Source: Linum tenue (lineage: Eukaryota; Streptophyta; Magnoliopsida; Malpighiales; Linaceae). From it: a DNA stretch of 64,000 nucleotides. Below, piece by piece: positions 11,169 through 22,350 of this stretch; position 1 is the first letter of the stretch; every line of letters begins with the position of its first letter. The stretch is from the NCBI GenBank assembly GCA_946122785.1, contig CAMGYJ010000006.1:52596066-52660065 (forward strand), read 5' to 3'. The translations under genes were made by a program, and so were the position numbers. The notes under the pieces were generated by a model. It was not told the DNA's origin and searched no databases. It was given only the letters and a program-made list of their open reading frames with translations.

Positions 11169-12758
11169 GGTAGGCCTAGTGGTAATTTTAGGGTAAATTT
11201 TTTTTTACCACTATGAACAATTGTCTAGAAAAAGAATCTTAAACCATGAGATGCTTGTTGTCTGGTTTGTTTATCTTTGGTTAGGGTCGGTTTTGTAAAA
11301 ATGTGTTTTTTTGTGTGTGTGTGTGAAGAAGATTGATGAGTTAATTTATAATATGCTGGGGAGTTGAATGAAATCATTATCATCTCTAGATCTTGACAGG
11401 CGGAGAATGCCGGAAAGCGGATGTCAGCTAAGCCGCCGGGTCCTTTTTGCAACTATTTTAATTACCACCATGTGAACACAATTATATCACGCGTAACCCT
11501 AACCTACCTAACCCACCTCGCCCTACAAACTTTACAAATATGCTTCAATAATTGAACATAAAGGGCCCTGGCTTACAATTAACAGAAAAAAGAAAAGCTG
11601 GCTTGTTTCTACAATCCTGCCTTCTATCTATCATTCAACTGTCTGTTTGACAGTAGCTTTTGTTAGATGCGATCTAAGTCTAATGCTCAACTGCTCACAA
11701 CATCTTGTGAGCACGCATTTATAGAGGTTGGTTGTTGTCTGGGGGTCGGACTCGGACACAAAGCTAAGCTTTTGTGGTTGTTGGATAGACACTATGATAA
11801 TTTATTTTCAAAATTCTCACTGCTTTCATTTAAAAGTTAGGATTCTCTTTGCACTCGATCAATGACTCACATCCTCTTCAAGCACGTGCTCATAGATCGT
11901 CTTGTGAGCACTATAACCGGATTGTGATAGATGACTAACGTCATTGTTTCCATAAACGAATAAGTAATGTAGATGCTATTTCGTGAATTTTTCTCTTTTC
12001 TCATGCGATTCTTCAAGTTTTGTATGTTGGGTCCATCCATAAAAAACTTCACTTTCTTCTCCCATAACAACTTTTTTTATTCGGTGGAAGAACAGATGGT
12101 GATAATACGGGAAGAGAAAAGCATGTACTGATAGAGAGAACAACCAAAATGCATTTAATCCCCCCCGGCCCTCTCATTTTCTTCTGTTTTTAGCTTCTAG
12201 CCAGGGTTCTTGTTCAAGGAATGTAGTTCCACATGAAATGAAAGGTAGAGTAGAAGATGAACACTCTCACTGTCACTATCCGTGTTATATTTTACATTGA
12301 GGGGCAACCCTTTTTCTGGGGGTTTTTTTTTGGTCTCTTCCGTCCTATTTTGTTGAGTGTTCATTATTTATGAACGTTCTTACCTACTTTTCCCGTTTCG
12401 TCGTTCCTTTTGGAACCTCCCTTATTGTTTTTCCCACCATTTTTGGGTTTGTCCCGGTGGCTTCAGAGGTTGTTAGGGTGTGAACGTGGACTCTGACTCT
12501 GGGTTGTTGGAAAGTGGAAAGCATGTCAGCGGCAGCTGTGGATTTGTTTGGGGCTGTGCCTGTGATAGGAAAACACCAAAAACCATTTCACTTCCCATTT
12601 CCCACCTACCGTAAATGTAACTTGTTTTAGTTGTTTATATTTCCTAGTTGATTAACATGTGATCTTGTATTCTAAGGTATATATGCATGTCCTGTTATGG
12701 TCTCTAATTGAATAATATATCTGCTTTGATTTCGGTCATGTGTTGATTTTGGGTTTAG
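11169..12758. other. No gene seen; presumed intron / upstream region of the MATE gene
   Basis: Ordinary AT-rich sequence with a short GT run (about 11310). If the 7.3-kb exon does not belong to the MATE gene, the promoter should lie here. The last 55 bp before the ATG follow a good acceptor (TTGGGTTTAG). Confidence 0.4.
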
Positions 12759-12812
12759 AGCCCAAGCTTTAAGGAAGCAGGGTTCTGGCTGACTGCTAAG
12801 TGTGTTGTGGCG

Positions 12813-14947
12813 ATGGCGGGGGAGGAGATTAACCAGAAGCTTTTGACAAAAACTGTTGAGGCAGAAGTCGAGGAAATACCCTTGAAGTCCAAGATATGGA
12901 CGGAGGCCAAGAAGATGTGGATTGTGGCTGCCCCAGCTACCTTCACCAGGTTCTCTACCTTCGGAATCAATGTCGTCAGTCAGGCTTTCATTGGTCATAT
13001 CGGGTCGACTGAACTCGCTGCTTATTCCCTTGTCTTCACTGTCCTCCTGAGATTCGCTAATGGTGTCCTGGTGATTATCTCTCTCTTTTTCTCTATCTAT
13101 TCTGCGTCTCCACGGTCAAGTTCTTTTTTTATACTGAAGGTGGGTTTTATGCTTTACAGCTGGGAATGGCTAGTGCATTGGAAACTCTTTGTGGGCAATC
13201 ATTCGGCGCGAAGCAGTACCACATGCTGGGAGTGTACCTGCAGAGGTCGTGGATCGTTTTGATCATGTGCGCGACTCTGATGCTTCCGATATTCATCTTC
13301 ACCACTCCACTCCTGGAGTTACTGGGCCAAGAGGCTTATATCGCAGAAGTTGGAGGAACTATTTCACTATGGTTGATCCCAGTGATGTTCGCCTCCATTG
13401 CTTCCTACACCTGCCAGATGTTCCTTCAGGCACAGAGCAAGAACGTGCTCATTGCATATTTGGCTGCAGCTTCCATGGCCATCCACTTGGTCCTTTCCTG
13501 GCTGTTGACCATAAAGTACAGGTATGGGATCCCAGGAGCAATGATATCCACGATTCTAGCTTATTGGATCCCCAATATAGGTCAGCTCTTCTTTGTTACT
13601 TGTGGTGGTTGCCGTGAGACGTGGAAGGGTTTATCGTTCTTGGCATTTAAGGATCTGTGGCCTGTTGTCAAACTCTCTGTTTCATCTGGTGCCATGCTTT
13701 GGTACGTTTCTTGTTGTCATTTTCGTCCACTGCTGTAGGTCTTTATTTACTTCTGGTAGCGATCTTGAATTATGTATGTTGTTTATTTGACACAGCCTTG
13801 AGCTCTGGTACAACACAGTGCTAGTGCTTTTAACAGGGAACATGGAGAATGCCGAGGTTGCTATCGATGCTCTTGCTATCTGGTAGTTCTCTGCTCGAGA
13901 TTTCTGCTCTCCGAAACTTCTCTAGGTGTTTCTGTTTATGCCTAGCTAAAAAATGGTTCACTTGTCTGGGTTTTCTGCAGCCTCAACATCAATGGATGGG
14001 AGATGATGATCTCACTTGGTTTCTTAGCAGCGGCCAGGTATGTTTTATCACCGGAACGCCTATTCTAACACAATCCTTTCGAATTTAGAATTTGAAATTC
14101 ATTGACTCCTGTTTTCGAGCATGATATTTCAGTGTGAGGGTGTCAAATGAGCTCGGGAGGGGCAACGCCAAAGGCGCCAAGTTCGCCATTGTGATGACAG
14201 TTGCAACCTCATTCATCATTGGAGTAGTGCTATTCCTAGTGTTCCTATTCTTGAGAGGGAAGGTTGCTTATTTGTTTACGGAAAACGTGGAAGTAGTCCG
14301 TGCTGTCTCCGATCTCTCACCACTACTGGCCTTCTCCATTCTCCTCAACAGCATTCAACCCGTCCTATCTGGTAAATTTCCTAGAGACTTTCACTGCTGA
14401 TGAAGAATCTGGTAAATCTTTTTAGAGCTGAAGTGAACTAACGGAGATCCCAATTTGTGTATAAACTATAACCAACAGGCGTTGCTCTTGGAGCTGGATG
14501 GCAGAGTATTGTTGCATACGTCAACATAGCTTGCTATTACCTTGTTGGTATCCCAGTTGGAGTTGTTCTTGGATATGTGTTTGACATGCAAGTCAAAGTA
14601 ATTAACCCTTTTCTCTCTTTCCTCTCTCCCTTCAGACAGAACGGTAACTATTCCTTGAAGTGTTAAATTAACAATTCCAATGTCAAATTTCCAGGGTGTC
14701 TGGATTGGAATGCTGTTTGGAACATTTATCCAAACAATCATTCTCATTGTGATCACCTACCGAACTGACTGGGACAAACAGGTACCCTAATCCCTGAATC
14801 GTTTTGTAGTTTGGCTTCTAAATCTGTATCTGAACCTGATTTTACCAATCCTTTGATGTTGTGCAGGTTCTTCTTGCTCGCAACCGTGTCAACCGGTGGT
14901 ACACACCAGTAGCAGAACCCGAGGAGCAAAGTTTGGTGTCTTCCTAG
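12813..14947 (+). CDS. MATE efflux transporter (DETOXIFICATION/DTX family)
   Basis: Eight exons join to 489 codons: 12813-13070, 13160-13701, 13796-13882, 13981-14037, 14133-14371, 14479-14597, 14695-14781, 14867-14947, all with GT/AG borders. The family exports secondary metabolites, xenobiotics or organic anions in exchange for H+ or Na+, at the plasma membrane or tonoplast; the substrate cannot be read from sequence. After a cytosolic N-terminus of about 40 residues come two MatE repeats with about 12 membrane helices. Family signatures are LGMASALETLCGQSFGAKQY at about 87-106 and VRVSNELGRGNAKGAKFA from about 316. Length matches plant DTX proteins (about 490). Best resemblance is to the DTX27-32-like group. 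I chose the ATG at 12813 because it heads the conserved frame; an upstream GTG is in frame but not needed. It converges on the exostosin gene. Confidence 0.95.
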
Positions 14948-15251
14948 GTTTCAACTACCAGTAGAAACTAGTAACTTAGATTGTTGTGTGGCAAATTCAT
15001 CCCATCTAGTCCAAGCCTCTCTTCACCCTTCCATCCTAATTTTGCACTTTTGTTACTGCAGAGTAACAAAAAGATCTGTAGACTAGTAGTATCTCCATTT
15101 CCCATTAATGGCCAAAAAAAATTGTATCACATCCTAATGTTACAGTCATGCCTGTTTCTTCCCGCATTCTCAATTCTATGTCACAATTCACAAATGTTAA
15201 ATCGACAAAAAGAAGAAAAAGAAATGCTCTAACCAACTTCACTGTTCAGTT
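14948..15251. other. Shared 3' region between two convergent genes
   Basis: About 304 bp separate the stop codons of the MATE gene (+) and the exostosin gene (-). Both 3' UTRs and poly(A) sites must fall here and the transcripts may overlap. No further gene. Confidence 0.7.
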
Positions 15252-17092
15252 TCACCAAAAGTTCTTCGGCGTACGTATATGATGCCTAGATCGCCGTCCT
15301 GCTCCTCCACCCCTTCCACCATCTCTATGAGTGTCGGTAACAGCAAACCGCGAGTATCTCCTAGCCCTGTTTATCTTCATCCTTATGCCCGGAACCTTTC
15401 TCCCTACCGCCTGCCATATCATTTGTACAGCATCTCCTTCCACCGAAGGGTACTGGAACTGAAAGAACCGCTCGACTTCCTTCAACCTCGTCCACATCCT
15501 AGTCCATTCCTCTTTCTTGATGCTCCGGATGAAGTTGATCAAGAACTTCTCCTTGACTGCGTCGGACGTCTTGACGAACACACAGAATTCTGAGTAGTCC
15601 AGGACGTCCTCGTAGGGGAGCTCGATCTCGTCGCTGATGATCACCGGGACACAGTGGCTGGCAATTGCGTCAAAGAGCCGGTTCGACGAGGGTGTGTCGC
15701 CGGCTATGTTGAGGCAGAATTTGGACGAGTGCATGCCTCGAGATGCCTTGTGGATGCCGTCTTTCTTTACGCTACCGAATTGGAAATGCACGTCTTTCTC
15801 GTCCTTCAGCAGGTAGAACAGCTCTTGCCTCGCCAGTCCACCCTGCACAAAGTTTTAAACGAACATGTGAATTTCATATCTTTGTTACTTTGATTTAGAT
15901 TTAAATGTTGACTCTATATGCTTTCAGTCTAGTTTCAGATCAGATTGGATTGACTAGCTGAAGCGCATAGTGAAAAAAACTGGAAAATGAGGGAAAGGAA
16001 AGGAGAGGAAGATGAACTCACATCTTTCCTGTAAATGGCACCCTGGAAATAGAGCAAGGTGGGTCTGGTGTCAAACTCCGAACTATCATTCACATAGCTC
16101 TTAATAACATGCTTGTAAGGCGCAATCACATCCTTCTCCACATTCGCCACATTGGGCGGATACCTCCCGAAATCCGACAACACAAACATCGCCGGCCACA
16201 GCTTCATCCTCGCACTCAGCATACTATTGGGGTGGTGTGCCATCACCAGATGGTCCCTCCCGCCGGACCTCTTCCACTCCGGCTGCGACGTCACGTACTT
16301 CACCACTTTGTCCTGCAACACGTTGTTCCTGCTCTTCTTCTGGTGCGGGTTTACCTTGGAGTACCTGTTGTAGCTCAGTGAAGAGAAGAATGGCACGAAT
16401 AAGACGTCCGCCTCGCTCGAGTTGCGAACTCGAATCGCGCTCCCAGCTCGAGGGATCTCGGGGAATTCAGAGGCTAGGAGGTCGAGTGTTAGCCAGTACT
16501 CTATGCTGTGTTGCAGATTGAGCCCGCCTGGGTAGCCGGGTATGTGGGATTTTATGTCGGGCCAGACTCGGCCCGGCTCCTCCGGCTTCCAACCCAAGAG
16601 CTCGAAGTGGAATTCCGGCGGCATGTCGTACATGTAAACCTTCAATTGCTGCTGTTGTGGTGGCTTCAGGCTGCTTTCAGCATTGCATTTCACATCACCA
16701 TTGGTGCTAGTAGCTCTGATTTCGGGTCTAATTATGGGCTTATCTTCGTTCACGGGCTTGGGTCCGGCGTCTAGATTGGTGGTGGTGGAGACGATGTTGT
16801 TGATTTGTTCTGGTTTTGTGTCGTTGTCGACGAGGATTGCGCGTGCTCTGGTGGAGAAGGAGCTGGGAGTGGAGAGCTGTTGTTGGAGGGGGATGTCGCT
16901 TTTGACGACGGAAAGAGTGGTGACTGTGGGTAAAAATGCGTGGTCGAGGAAGCTTGGGCGGGCGGTGGAGGACCGGACGACGACGAACCAGGAGAGCAGG
17001 AACACGGCGGAGATGAACGGGAATACGCCGAAGAAGAGCTTTCTTGCCGCGATACCCATTGACGTGCCGCCGCCGTGTCTGTATTCCCCCAT
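15252..17092 (-). CDS. Exostosin-family glycosyltransferase (GT47, ARAD-like)
   Basis: Two exons (17092-16022, 15842-15252) join to 553 codons at RKD/GGLARQE with GT/AG borders. It is a type II Golgi protein by layout: short cytosolic tail, one membrane anchor at about residues 19-39 (FFGVFPFISAVFLLSWFVVV), a variable Q/T-rich stem to about 150, then the exostosin domain from LKVYMYDMPPEF. Conserved stretches include GGLNLQHSIEYWLTLDLLAS, DVLFVPFFSSLSYNRYS, GRDHLVMAHHPNS and, in exon 2, KFCLNIAGDTPSSNRLFDAI followed by HCVPVIISDEIELPYEDVLD, the presumed nucleotide-sugar region. Relatives (ARAD and other GT47 group proteins) act in pectin or other wall polysaccharide synthesis; donor and acceptor are not predictable here. 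The upstream G-rich ATG at 17092 gives the most complete anchor; Met12 is an alternative start. The C-terminal 35 residues are basic and less conserved. Confidence 0.93.
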
Positions 17093-18012
17093 CGGAGAGG
17101 AACAAAAAGCACCCGGAGTTTTACAATCTCCCAGAAAAGAGAAACCTCTACAAAGGCGACGGCCGGTTCTTCTGTCCGGCGAGTTGAAAATTCTGTCAGA
17201 CGCGATTCAATGGCATTTCGACGAAGAGACTCGAGAATCCAACGGAAACCCAGATGAGAGAATCGGTTTCTATGTAGAACCCAGAAACGGGGGAAAAAAA
17301 AACGAATTATGCAGCTCTGATGAACAGAGAGAGCATTAAATGAAGCGATGCAGAGCAATATACAGAGTGTGAAGAGAACCCAAATAGGCTGCAGATTGCT
17401 TCTTCCTCGTAAAAGAAATTGGGCGTCTGCTGCTTGATTCTTGGTGTTTTCTTCTGTTTGGTGAATTTGATGGATAGAAGAACTCTGCTGGGATTAGGAG
17501 GGAAGAAGGCGGAGGAATAGGAGCTCCCTACTCCGAATCGTTGGCTGGTGGAGGTGGTGCCGCCATTTTCGTTTTCCCTCTGATCTATTTATGGTTTTTT
17601 TATTTTCCCGGTTTATGTTGACTTCTGCAGTTCTACGACTCATTAATTAAAGAGAAGAGTAAAATTAATAACGAGGCGACAGGAGACACGGCCTAGAATC
17701 AAACAAACAGCAATCATTTTTCTACTCTCGTCTGGTAGATCCTGGGAACTAAATCTAATCAATCAGGAGTGAGTGAGTTCATTTAATTAATTGCTCCTCC
17801 AAGATCCGGGCTTTTAATCGGAAGCCATGTATCACATAAATCAAATATTTATGGGATTCGAAGAATCAGATACTTCTGTAGAGGAACAATTGGTGATTTG
17901 TATTTTCCTTGTACGTACAAGAAACAAAACAAAGTACTGAACCATAACAAATAAAAAAAAAGGTTTTTGGTGGTTGGCCGGTATTCGATATATATAACTA
18001 ACTATTCAATCT
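17093..18012. other. 5' UTR and promoter region of the exostosin gene; otherwise no gene
   Basis: The first few hundred bases upstream of the ATG (to about 17580) are moderately GC-rich and resemble leader sequence. Beyond that the DNA is AT-rich up to the end of the Harbinger remnant. No regulatory motif is distinctive enough to name. Confidence 0.4.
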
Positions 18013-18316
18013 TATGGGCCGTTTACTTGCCATTCCATTTTTGTTAGCTGCCACAACAGAAAATAAAACTAAAATGAAAACGAAGCTGTCATTTCCTGGA
18101 AAACAAAAGCTGAAAAAACTTTGTTTAGCTGAGAATTTTGGTGAGTCTTGAAGTTGAGTTCTGAAAATAAAAACCTGGTTAGTTGCTTCATTTTGTTTTC
18201 TGATTCTTGATTATCATACAACTCTAGCCATGATTATAATTTTTAATTCGAATTAAATAGTTTTTAAACTACAAATAAACACAATACAAGTACAACATCT
18301 TATATTAATTAAGTTT

Positions 18317-18731
18317 TATATGACGCTAGAAACCCACGATCGATATCTTGAAAATGACGTGCTTCTTTTGTCTTATATGGCGCTAGAAACCCAGTAGTGT
18401 TTGCATATCCAGAATCAACAACATAATACTTACCTATAAGATATAAAATCAATTAGTCATATAAGATGTGTACTATAATTACTAAAATAAAGAGAAGCAT
18501 TTCGTACCAATTGGTGGCATGGGAAAGTTGTTATCTGGGTTGGAAACTGTTTCAGTAAGAATTCTTGCATCATTTGGTGTACCCTCCCATCCAGCCATCG
18601 CAAAGGTAAAGAGCATATCGAAAGAACAAACGACCATTACATTCTGAGTAGTCGTCGTCTTCCGTCCTCGATATGGAATCTGCTCACCAATCGGAACCAC
18701 TGCGTCAATATGAACTCCATCTATTGCTCTG
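18317..18731 (-). pseudogene. Harbinger DDE transposase fragment
   Basis: Reads on the reverse strand as DCIRAIDGVHIDAVVPIGEQ, then YRGRKTTTTQNVMVVCSFDM and GWEGTPNDARILTETV. These cover the DG-V/T-HI motif with the first catalytic Asp and the N-D-ARIL motif with the second. After an intron (donor GTACGAAA at about 18508, acceptor CTTATAG at about 18436) it continues KYYVVDSGYANTTGFLAPYK. The N-terminal helix-turn-helix part and the region with the final Glu are absent. The coding start abuts ORF1 with no spacer, which implies an internal deletion. Confidence 0.8.
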
Positions 18732-19008
18732 ATGCAATCCTAAATTCATGTGAGTAAATGTCATAATTAAAGTACATTCGAATATTAATCTTCAACTCTT
18801 CGGGGACATAGTCCTTATTGAACTTAATCTTCAACCCATTTTGGATGTTGTACCATCCCAATTTAGTGAAAGTTGTCGTATGTTTGTTCCCCTTCTTTAC
18901 TTCCTCGAGCATCAAAGCAATGAAATACTCCACTACTTTATCAGGCCAAACCTCGCTTCCCTCAAGTATGACACAATCATTATTGTTTTCGACATCATTA
19001 TCAGCCAT
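18721..19008 (-). pseudogene. Harbinger ORF1, Myb/SANT-like DNA-binding protein (truncated)
   Basis: The 95-codon frame contains WPDKVVEYFIALMLEEVKKG and TFTKLGWYNIQNGLKIKFNK, the pattern of the Myb/SANT-like domain found in PIF ORF1 proteins, which help the transposase bind element ends. It normally runs to 300 residues or more; here it stops where it overlaps the transposase fragment in another frame. The two partners have thus been joined by deletion. Confidence 0.65.
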
Positions 19009-19366
19009 TGCTTATCACGCTACAATTCAATACGAAATAAGAGATCACCAACAGATTGACATCAAACAAAACAAAAGAAGACATCATCATTTACAATCAA
19101 ACTCGCAACACAAAACATGACCAAACCAGTGCAATTCATCATCACAAGCAAGCATGGATCGAGTCACTGACAGGAAGAGTAAGTACCTGGAATGGGTCGA
19201 CAGCAGAAGGAGGAAGAAGTGCGGCTGGAGGAGGAATCGCTAGCAGCTTCGGTACTGGAGGAGGAATCGCTAGCCGCTTCTCTGCTGGATGGATGAGGAA
19301 TCGAGAAGGGGAAAGCTCCTTCGGTGCTGCTTCTACTGGAATGAGTCGCTAGCAGCTGCCATTTCC

Positions 19367-19537
19367 GCCGGCTGGAGCTTCTCGCGTCGGGGAATCTTCC
19401 GTCTCGCAGATGATGGCGCGGGGCTGGCGAGGGAGAGGAAAATGATGGAGGCCGGCTGGAGCTTCTCGCGTGGGGGAATCTTCCGTTTCACAGATGATGG
19501 CTGCGCGCGGCTGGCGAGGGAGAGGAAAATGATGGAG
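19367..19537. repeat. Tandem duplication of about 84-87 bp, GC-rich
   Basis: The unit starting GCCGGCTGGAGCTTCTCGCG at about 19367 is repeated at about 19451, with small substitutions and a few inserted bases in the second copy. It accounts for the repeated peptide phrases seen in every frame of this stretch. Just before, GGAGGAGGAATCGCTAGC repeats twice (about 19218-19275). Confidence 0.8.
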
Positions 19538-19579
19538 GCCGGCCGGCAGGAAGGAGAAGGAGGGGGAGAAGGCAGGGGA

Positions 19580-20045
19580 GTGGAGTTTTTCGTCGACAAA
19601 AGAGGGGTCTGGGGGTCGGAACGGTGGCGTGAATGGCGTGAAGACTGGCAACAGCAGCGGCAGCAAGCCGGAATGTGGATCGACTGGGGACGAGTCAAAG
19701 GAAAACGACGGAACCAAGGGCGGCGACGACGACAGTTTCCTCGCCAAGTTGGCAAGGCTGAAGTTTTCGAAGTTTGTTGGAGAGGATCCTGGCGCATGGT
19801 TTCCATGAGTCGAACAATTTTTTGAGTATTAGGAGGTACCTGACGAGCTGTGGGTTCCGTTAGCATCCTTTCACCTCGAGGGAGAAGCTAATCAATGGTG
19901 GCAGTGGCTGAAACGCACGCACAAGGACGACATGGAACTGATTTCTTGGGAGCTGTTCTTTCAAGAAATATGGGCACGATTTGGGCCAACGGATGGGGAA
20001 AGCTATGATGAAGCCCTCCCTGGAATATGCCAGATGGGGTCCCTA
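19580..20045 (+). pseudogene. Ty3/gypsy-type gag fragment
   Basis: With two in-frame stops ignored, the frame reads LARLKFSKFVGEDPGAWF, then VEQFFEY, EVPDELWVPLASFHLEGEAN and QWWQWLKRTHKD. This is the pattern of the retrotransposon gag domain (capsid). No protease or pol follows; at about 20046 the same frame passes into LINE ORF1-like sequence. Confidence 0.7.
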
Positions 20046-20330
20046 TACGAGGGGCCTTGGATGATAGAGGACCCGAAGGAAGGATATGATGTGCTAACCC
20101 ACCTCCTGGTGTGGGTCCGCCTACTGAAGCTTCCGATAGATTATTATGATTCAGTGATTCTCCGAGATATTGGGAACTCCATAGGACAGTATCTGAAGAT
20201 GTACGCAGCCACACGGGATGCTTCAAGGGGCTACTTTGCTCGAATATGTGTGGAAGTTGACCTGAATAAACCTCTTATAGTTAAATATCGGCTAGAGAGG
20301 CGCGCCCGACGACTCTAGCATGAAGGTCTT
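20046..20330 (+). pseudogene. LINE ORF1 fragment (DUF4283 region)
   Basis: The frame reads SLYEGPWMIEDPKEGYDVLT, HLLVWVRLLKLPIDYYDSVI and RDASRGYFARICVEVDLNKP. This corresponds to the nucleic-acid-binding DUF4283 part of plant L1 ORF1, just before the zinc knuckle. It is cut at 20330 by the LTR of an inserted element. ORF1 C-terminal-like sequence reappears after 28911. Confidence 0.75.
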
Positions 20331-21702
20331 TGATAACACTGAATTTGCACATGTGTTTACTCCTAATTTCTTGATTGTTTAGATTGATATTTATTATAAT
20401 TTGGTCTATTTTATACTAGCTTGTGTTCCTTTGTCACATTTCATATCCTATCACATAAAGGGAAGCATAGGTGCAAGTTTCAAGTCAAGCAGAGATCAAT
20501 TGGCGATTCGGGAGAAGAAATTCGGGCATGACCAGAAGAAGAATAGATTTCTACCTTATTTTATGGACAAAGAATCATGTAAGCTTGTCATTAAAAGAAA
20601 TAGGACGATACTATGAGAGTCTGGGATCAAACTGCGACTGATTCGGAGTTCGGACGAGGGAGAAACGAAGAATCAAAGACAGTGGAACAAGAGTTGAGGA
20701 AGAAACACAGGCAGGAGAAACATGACCATGTTTTCCCCTCCTATGCTTGTGTTTTTAGTGCCCAGAAGAAACACGGGCAGGGCTGAAACACGGGCTGAGA
20801 AACACAACCGTGTTTCTGCCCCCTACTCGAGTATAAGTTTGTTTTCTGCGATTTTTGAGGGAGAGAGCTAGGTTTTTTATCACAAACACCCAAGGGACGA
20901 ACCCTGGAGAGAGCTACTTTGGAGGAATTCTTCGCCATTAAAGCTTGGGAATCAAGCTTGGAGATGGAGATTAAAGATCTAGCTCAGATTTTTGCATTCT
21001 CTCTCTTCTCTATGGAGTAACTTCTCTTCACTTAGGTTTTGAGGAACCCTAGTTCCATGTGTTAAGATCTTTCTTGTATGAACTTTTGGATACTTATTTG
21101 TTTTAATCAATTGAGGCATGATTTGTTGAGTCAATTGAATCTTGATTATATTCTCTTGATTTTTGCTTTAACTTATGATAGATAGAATATGATTAGGTTA
21201 AGAGAGATTCCTTGATTGATAGTAGTGAATTGATTGTGAGAGAATTAGTCAATTCATTGCTTTGTACTGGAATTGATTCAAAGTAGCGGAGATCTGCGTG
21301 AATCTCCTTAGTAGTTTATCCCGGTGAAGGCTAGTCGCCTGCAGGGTATTCTGACTAAAAGGCATTGGTTAGCTGAAGAGATTCCAAGCTATTTTAAGAT
21401 CGTCCGCAGTCTAATCAACAGTAAATCAACCAAATAAAATTAAAACTTGTACCTAATTGAGGAGATAGGAGAAATCATACCTGAGTGAGTTCCCAACATG
21501 TAATTAGATTAACTTTAACAGTAGTTTGCTAGAGTAGTTATAGTTATTCTATCTTAATCTGGTTTGCTAGATAATGAACTAAACCTGAGTAATAGTAACT
21601 CTAGAGACCCGTGGATTCGATATTTATTACTTGTGCCACTATACTGCAGTCCTTTCATTGGTTACACTAGGCCATTGTTAGAAGTTGTGTTTTAGCGAGT
21701 CA
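20331..21702 (+). repeat. 5' LTR of copy C
   Basis: 1372 bp, TG...CA ends. Contains CACGG/CCGTG dyads (about 20745-20820) and a conserved segment from about 21000 (GGAGTAACTTCTCTTCACTT, AGAGACCCGTGGATTCG) that also occurs in the other LTRs of the window. Confidence 0.88.
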
Positions 21703-22284
21703 AGTTATTGGTGCCGTTCTCGGGGAATTTCTAGATTATTAAGAAAGACAGAAGTTTGTTAATAGTTTTTCTTTCTTTTGTTTTTCCTTTTCACCCTTGC
21801 TTTTCACTTGGATGGTTTTGTTTTTGTTGGTGCAGATATGAATCATGGATCCTCATGGCTTCTCCAATCACCGGGGGTATCCACAACCATCCGAGTGTTA
21901 TTACCCTTAGACTTCCTGGAGCAATTAAGGAGGAGAAGACTATGGATTCGGGTTCAAGTACCAACTCTCCTACTACGTAGAACAATCAGGCCTTTGGGAA
22001 CCTCAAGAATAATCTCAATATCAAGAAGAATTTCTCCCATAACTAGAAGCGCCATCGGAGCTGGAGTTAGCCATGGCAGCCTTCACGGGCCACTCTGCAG
22101 AGCCATGCTACACTCCACTGGCAGATCCAAACAAACAATTGAGGCTTCTCGTGGAGCAGTTTTCTCGAGGCACTGAGAGATCATGCTCCAAGATGGATCT
22201 TCATATCAAGCCCATTGCCCAAACTCAGTTCTCCTACCGAGAAATAGAGGAGACCCTCCTGAGCATAAAGAATCACATAGAGGT
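20331..22284 (+). mobile_element. Non-autonomous LTR element (copy C), 5' half only
   Basis: The 5' LTR (20331-21702) starts TGATAACACTGAATTTGCAC and ends GTTTTAGCGAGTCA. It is followed by a degenerate tRNA-Asp primer site (21709-21725, 3 mismatches to TGGCGCCGTTGCCGGGG) and a broken version of the acidic ORF shared with the elements at 41.3-48.6 kb and 48.9-55.8 kb. The sequence stops matching the family near 22284, inside the ORF, where copia leader begins. The 3' LTR is missing, so a deletion joined it to the copia element. Confidence 0.85.
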
Positions 22285-22300
22285 CATTGATCGGGTTTGA
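21845..22300 (+). pseudogene. Acidic element-borne ORF, decayed copy
   Basis: Starts ATGGATCCTCATGGCTTCTC, giving MDPHGFSNHRGYPQPSE, the same opening as the sister ORFs (MDPNGFSNQWGYPPPPEW at 42740, MDPNGFYNMWGYPQPPEW at 50622). It carries several stops and then reads LRLLVEQFSRGTERSCSKMD and SIKNHIEVIDRV before the junction with copia. Function unknown. Confidence 0.7.
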
Positions 22301-22350
22301 AGGTTTCTTGGCTTCATCGCTGTTGTTGTTTATTTTTTGGGGTTCCCTTG

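Larger units (their letters stand above)
18014..19560 (-). mobile_element. PIF/Harbinger element, degraded
   Basis: An end-like GGGCCGTTTACTTGCC follows TTAT at about 18014, a usual PIF terminus beside a TTA target. Internally, on the reverse strand, lie a Myb/SANT-like ORF1 and a fragment of the DDE transposase. The right end is not identifiable; GC-rich sequence with a tandem duplication follows, and by about 19580 gag-like coding on the other strand begins. Right boundary is therefore approximate. Confidence 0.65.

Noticed and set aside
16109..17358. Many open frames overlapping the exostosin gene on both strands
   Set aside because: Shadows of a GC-rich real exon; the reverse-strand frame with KVYMYDM is the gene.
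20331..22284. Copy C as a complete element with the solo LTR at 22351 as its 3' LTR
   Set aside because: That LTR is in the opposite orientation and has its own perfect 5-bp duplication.
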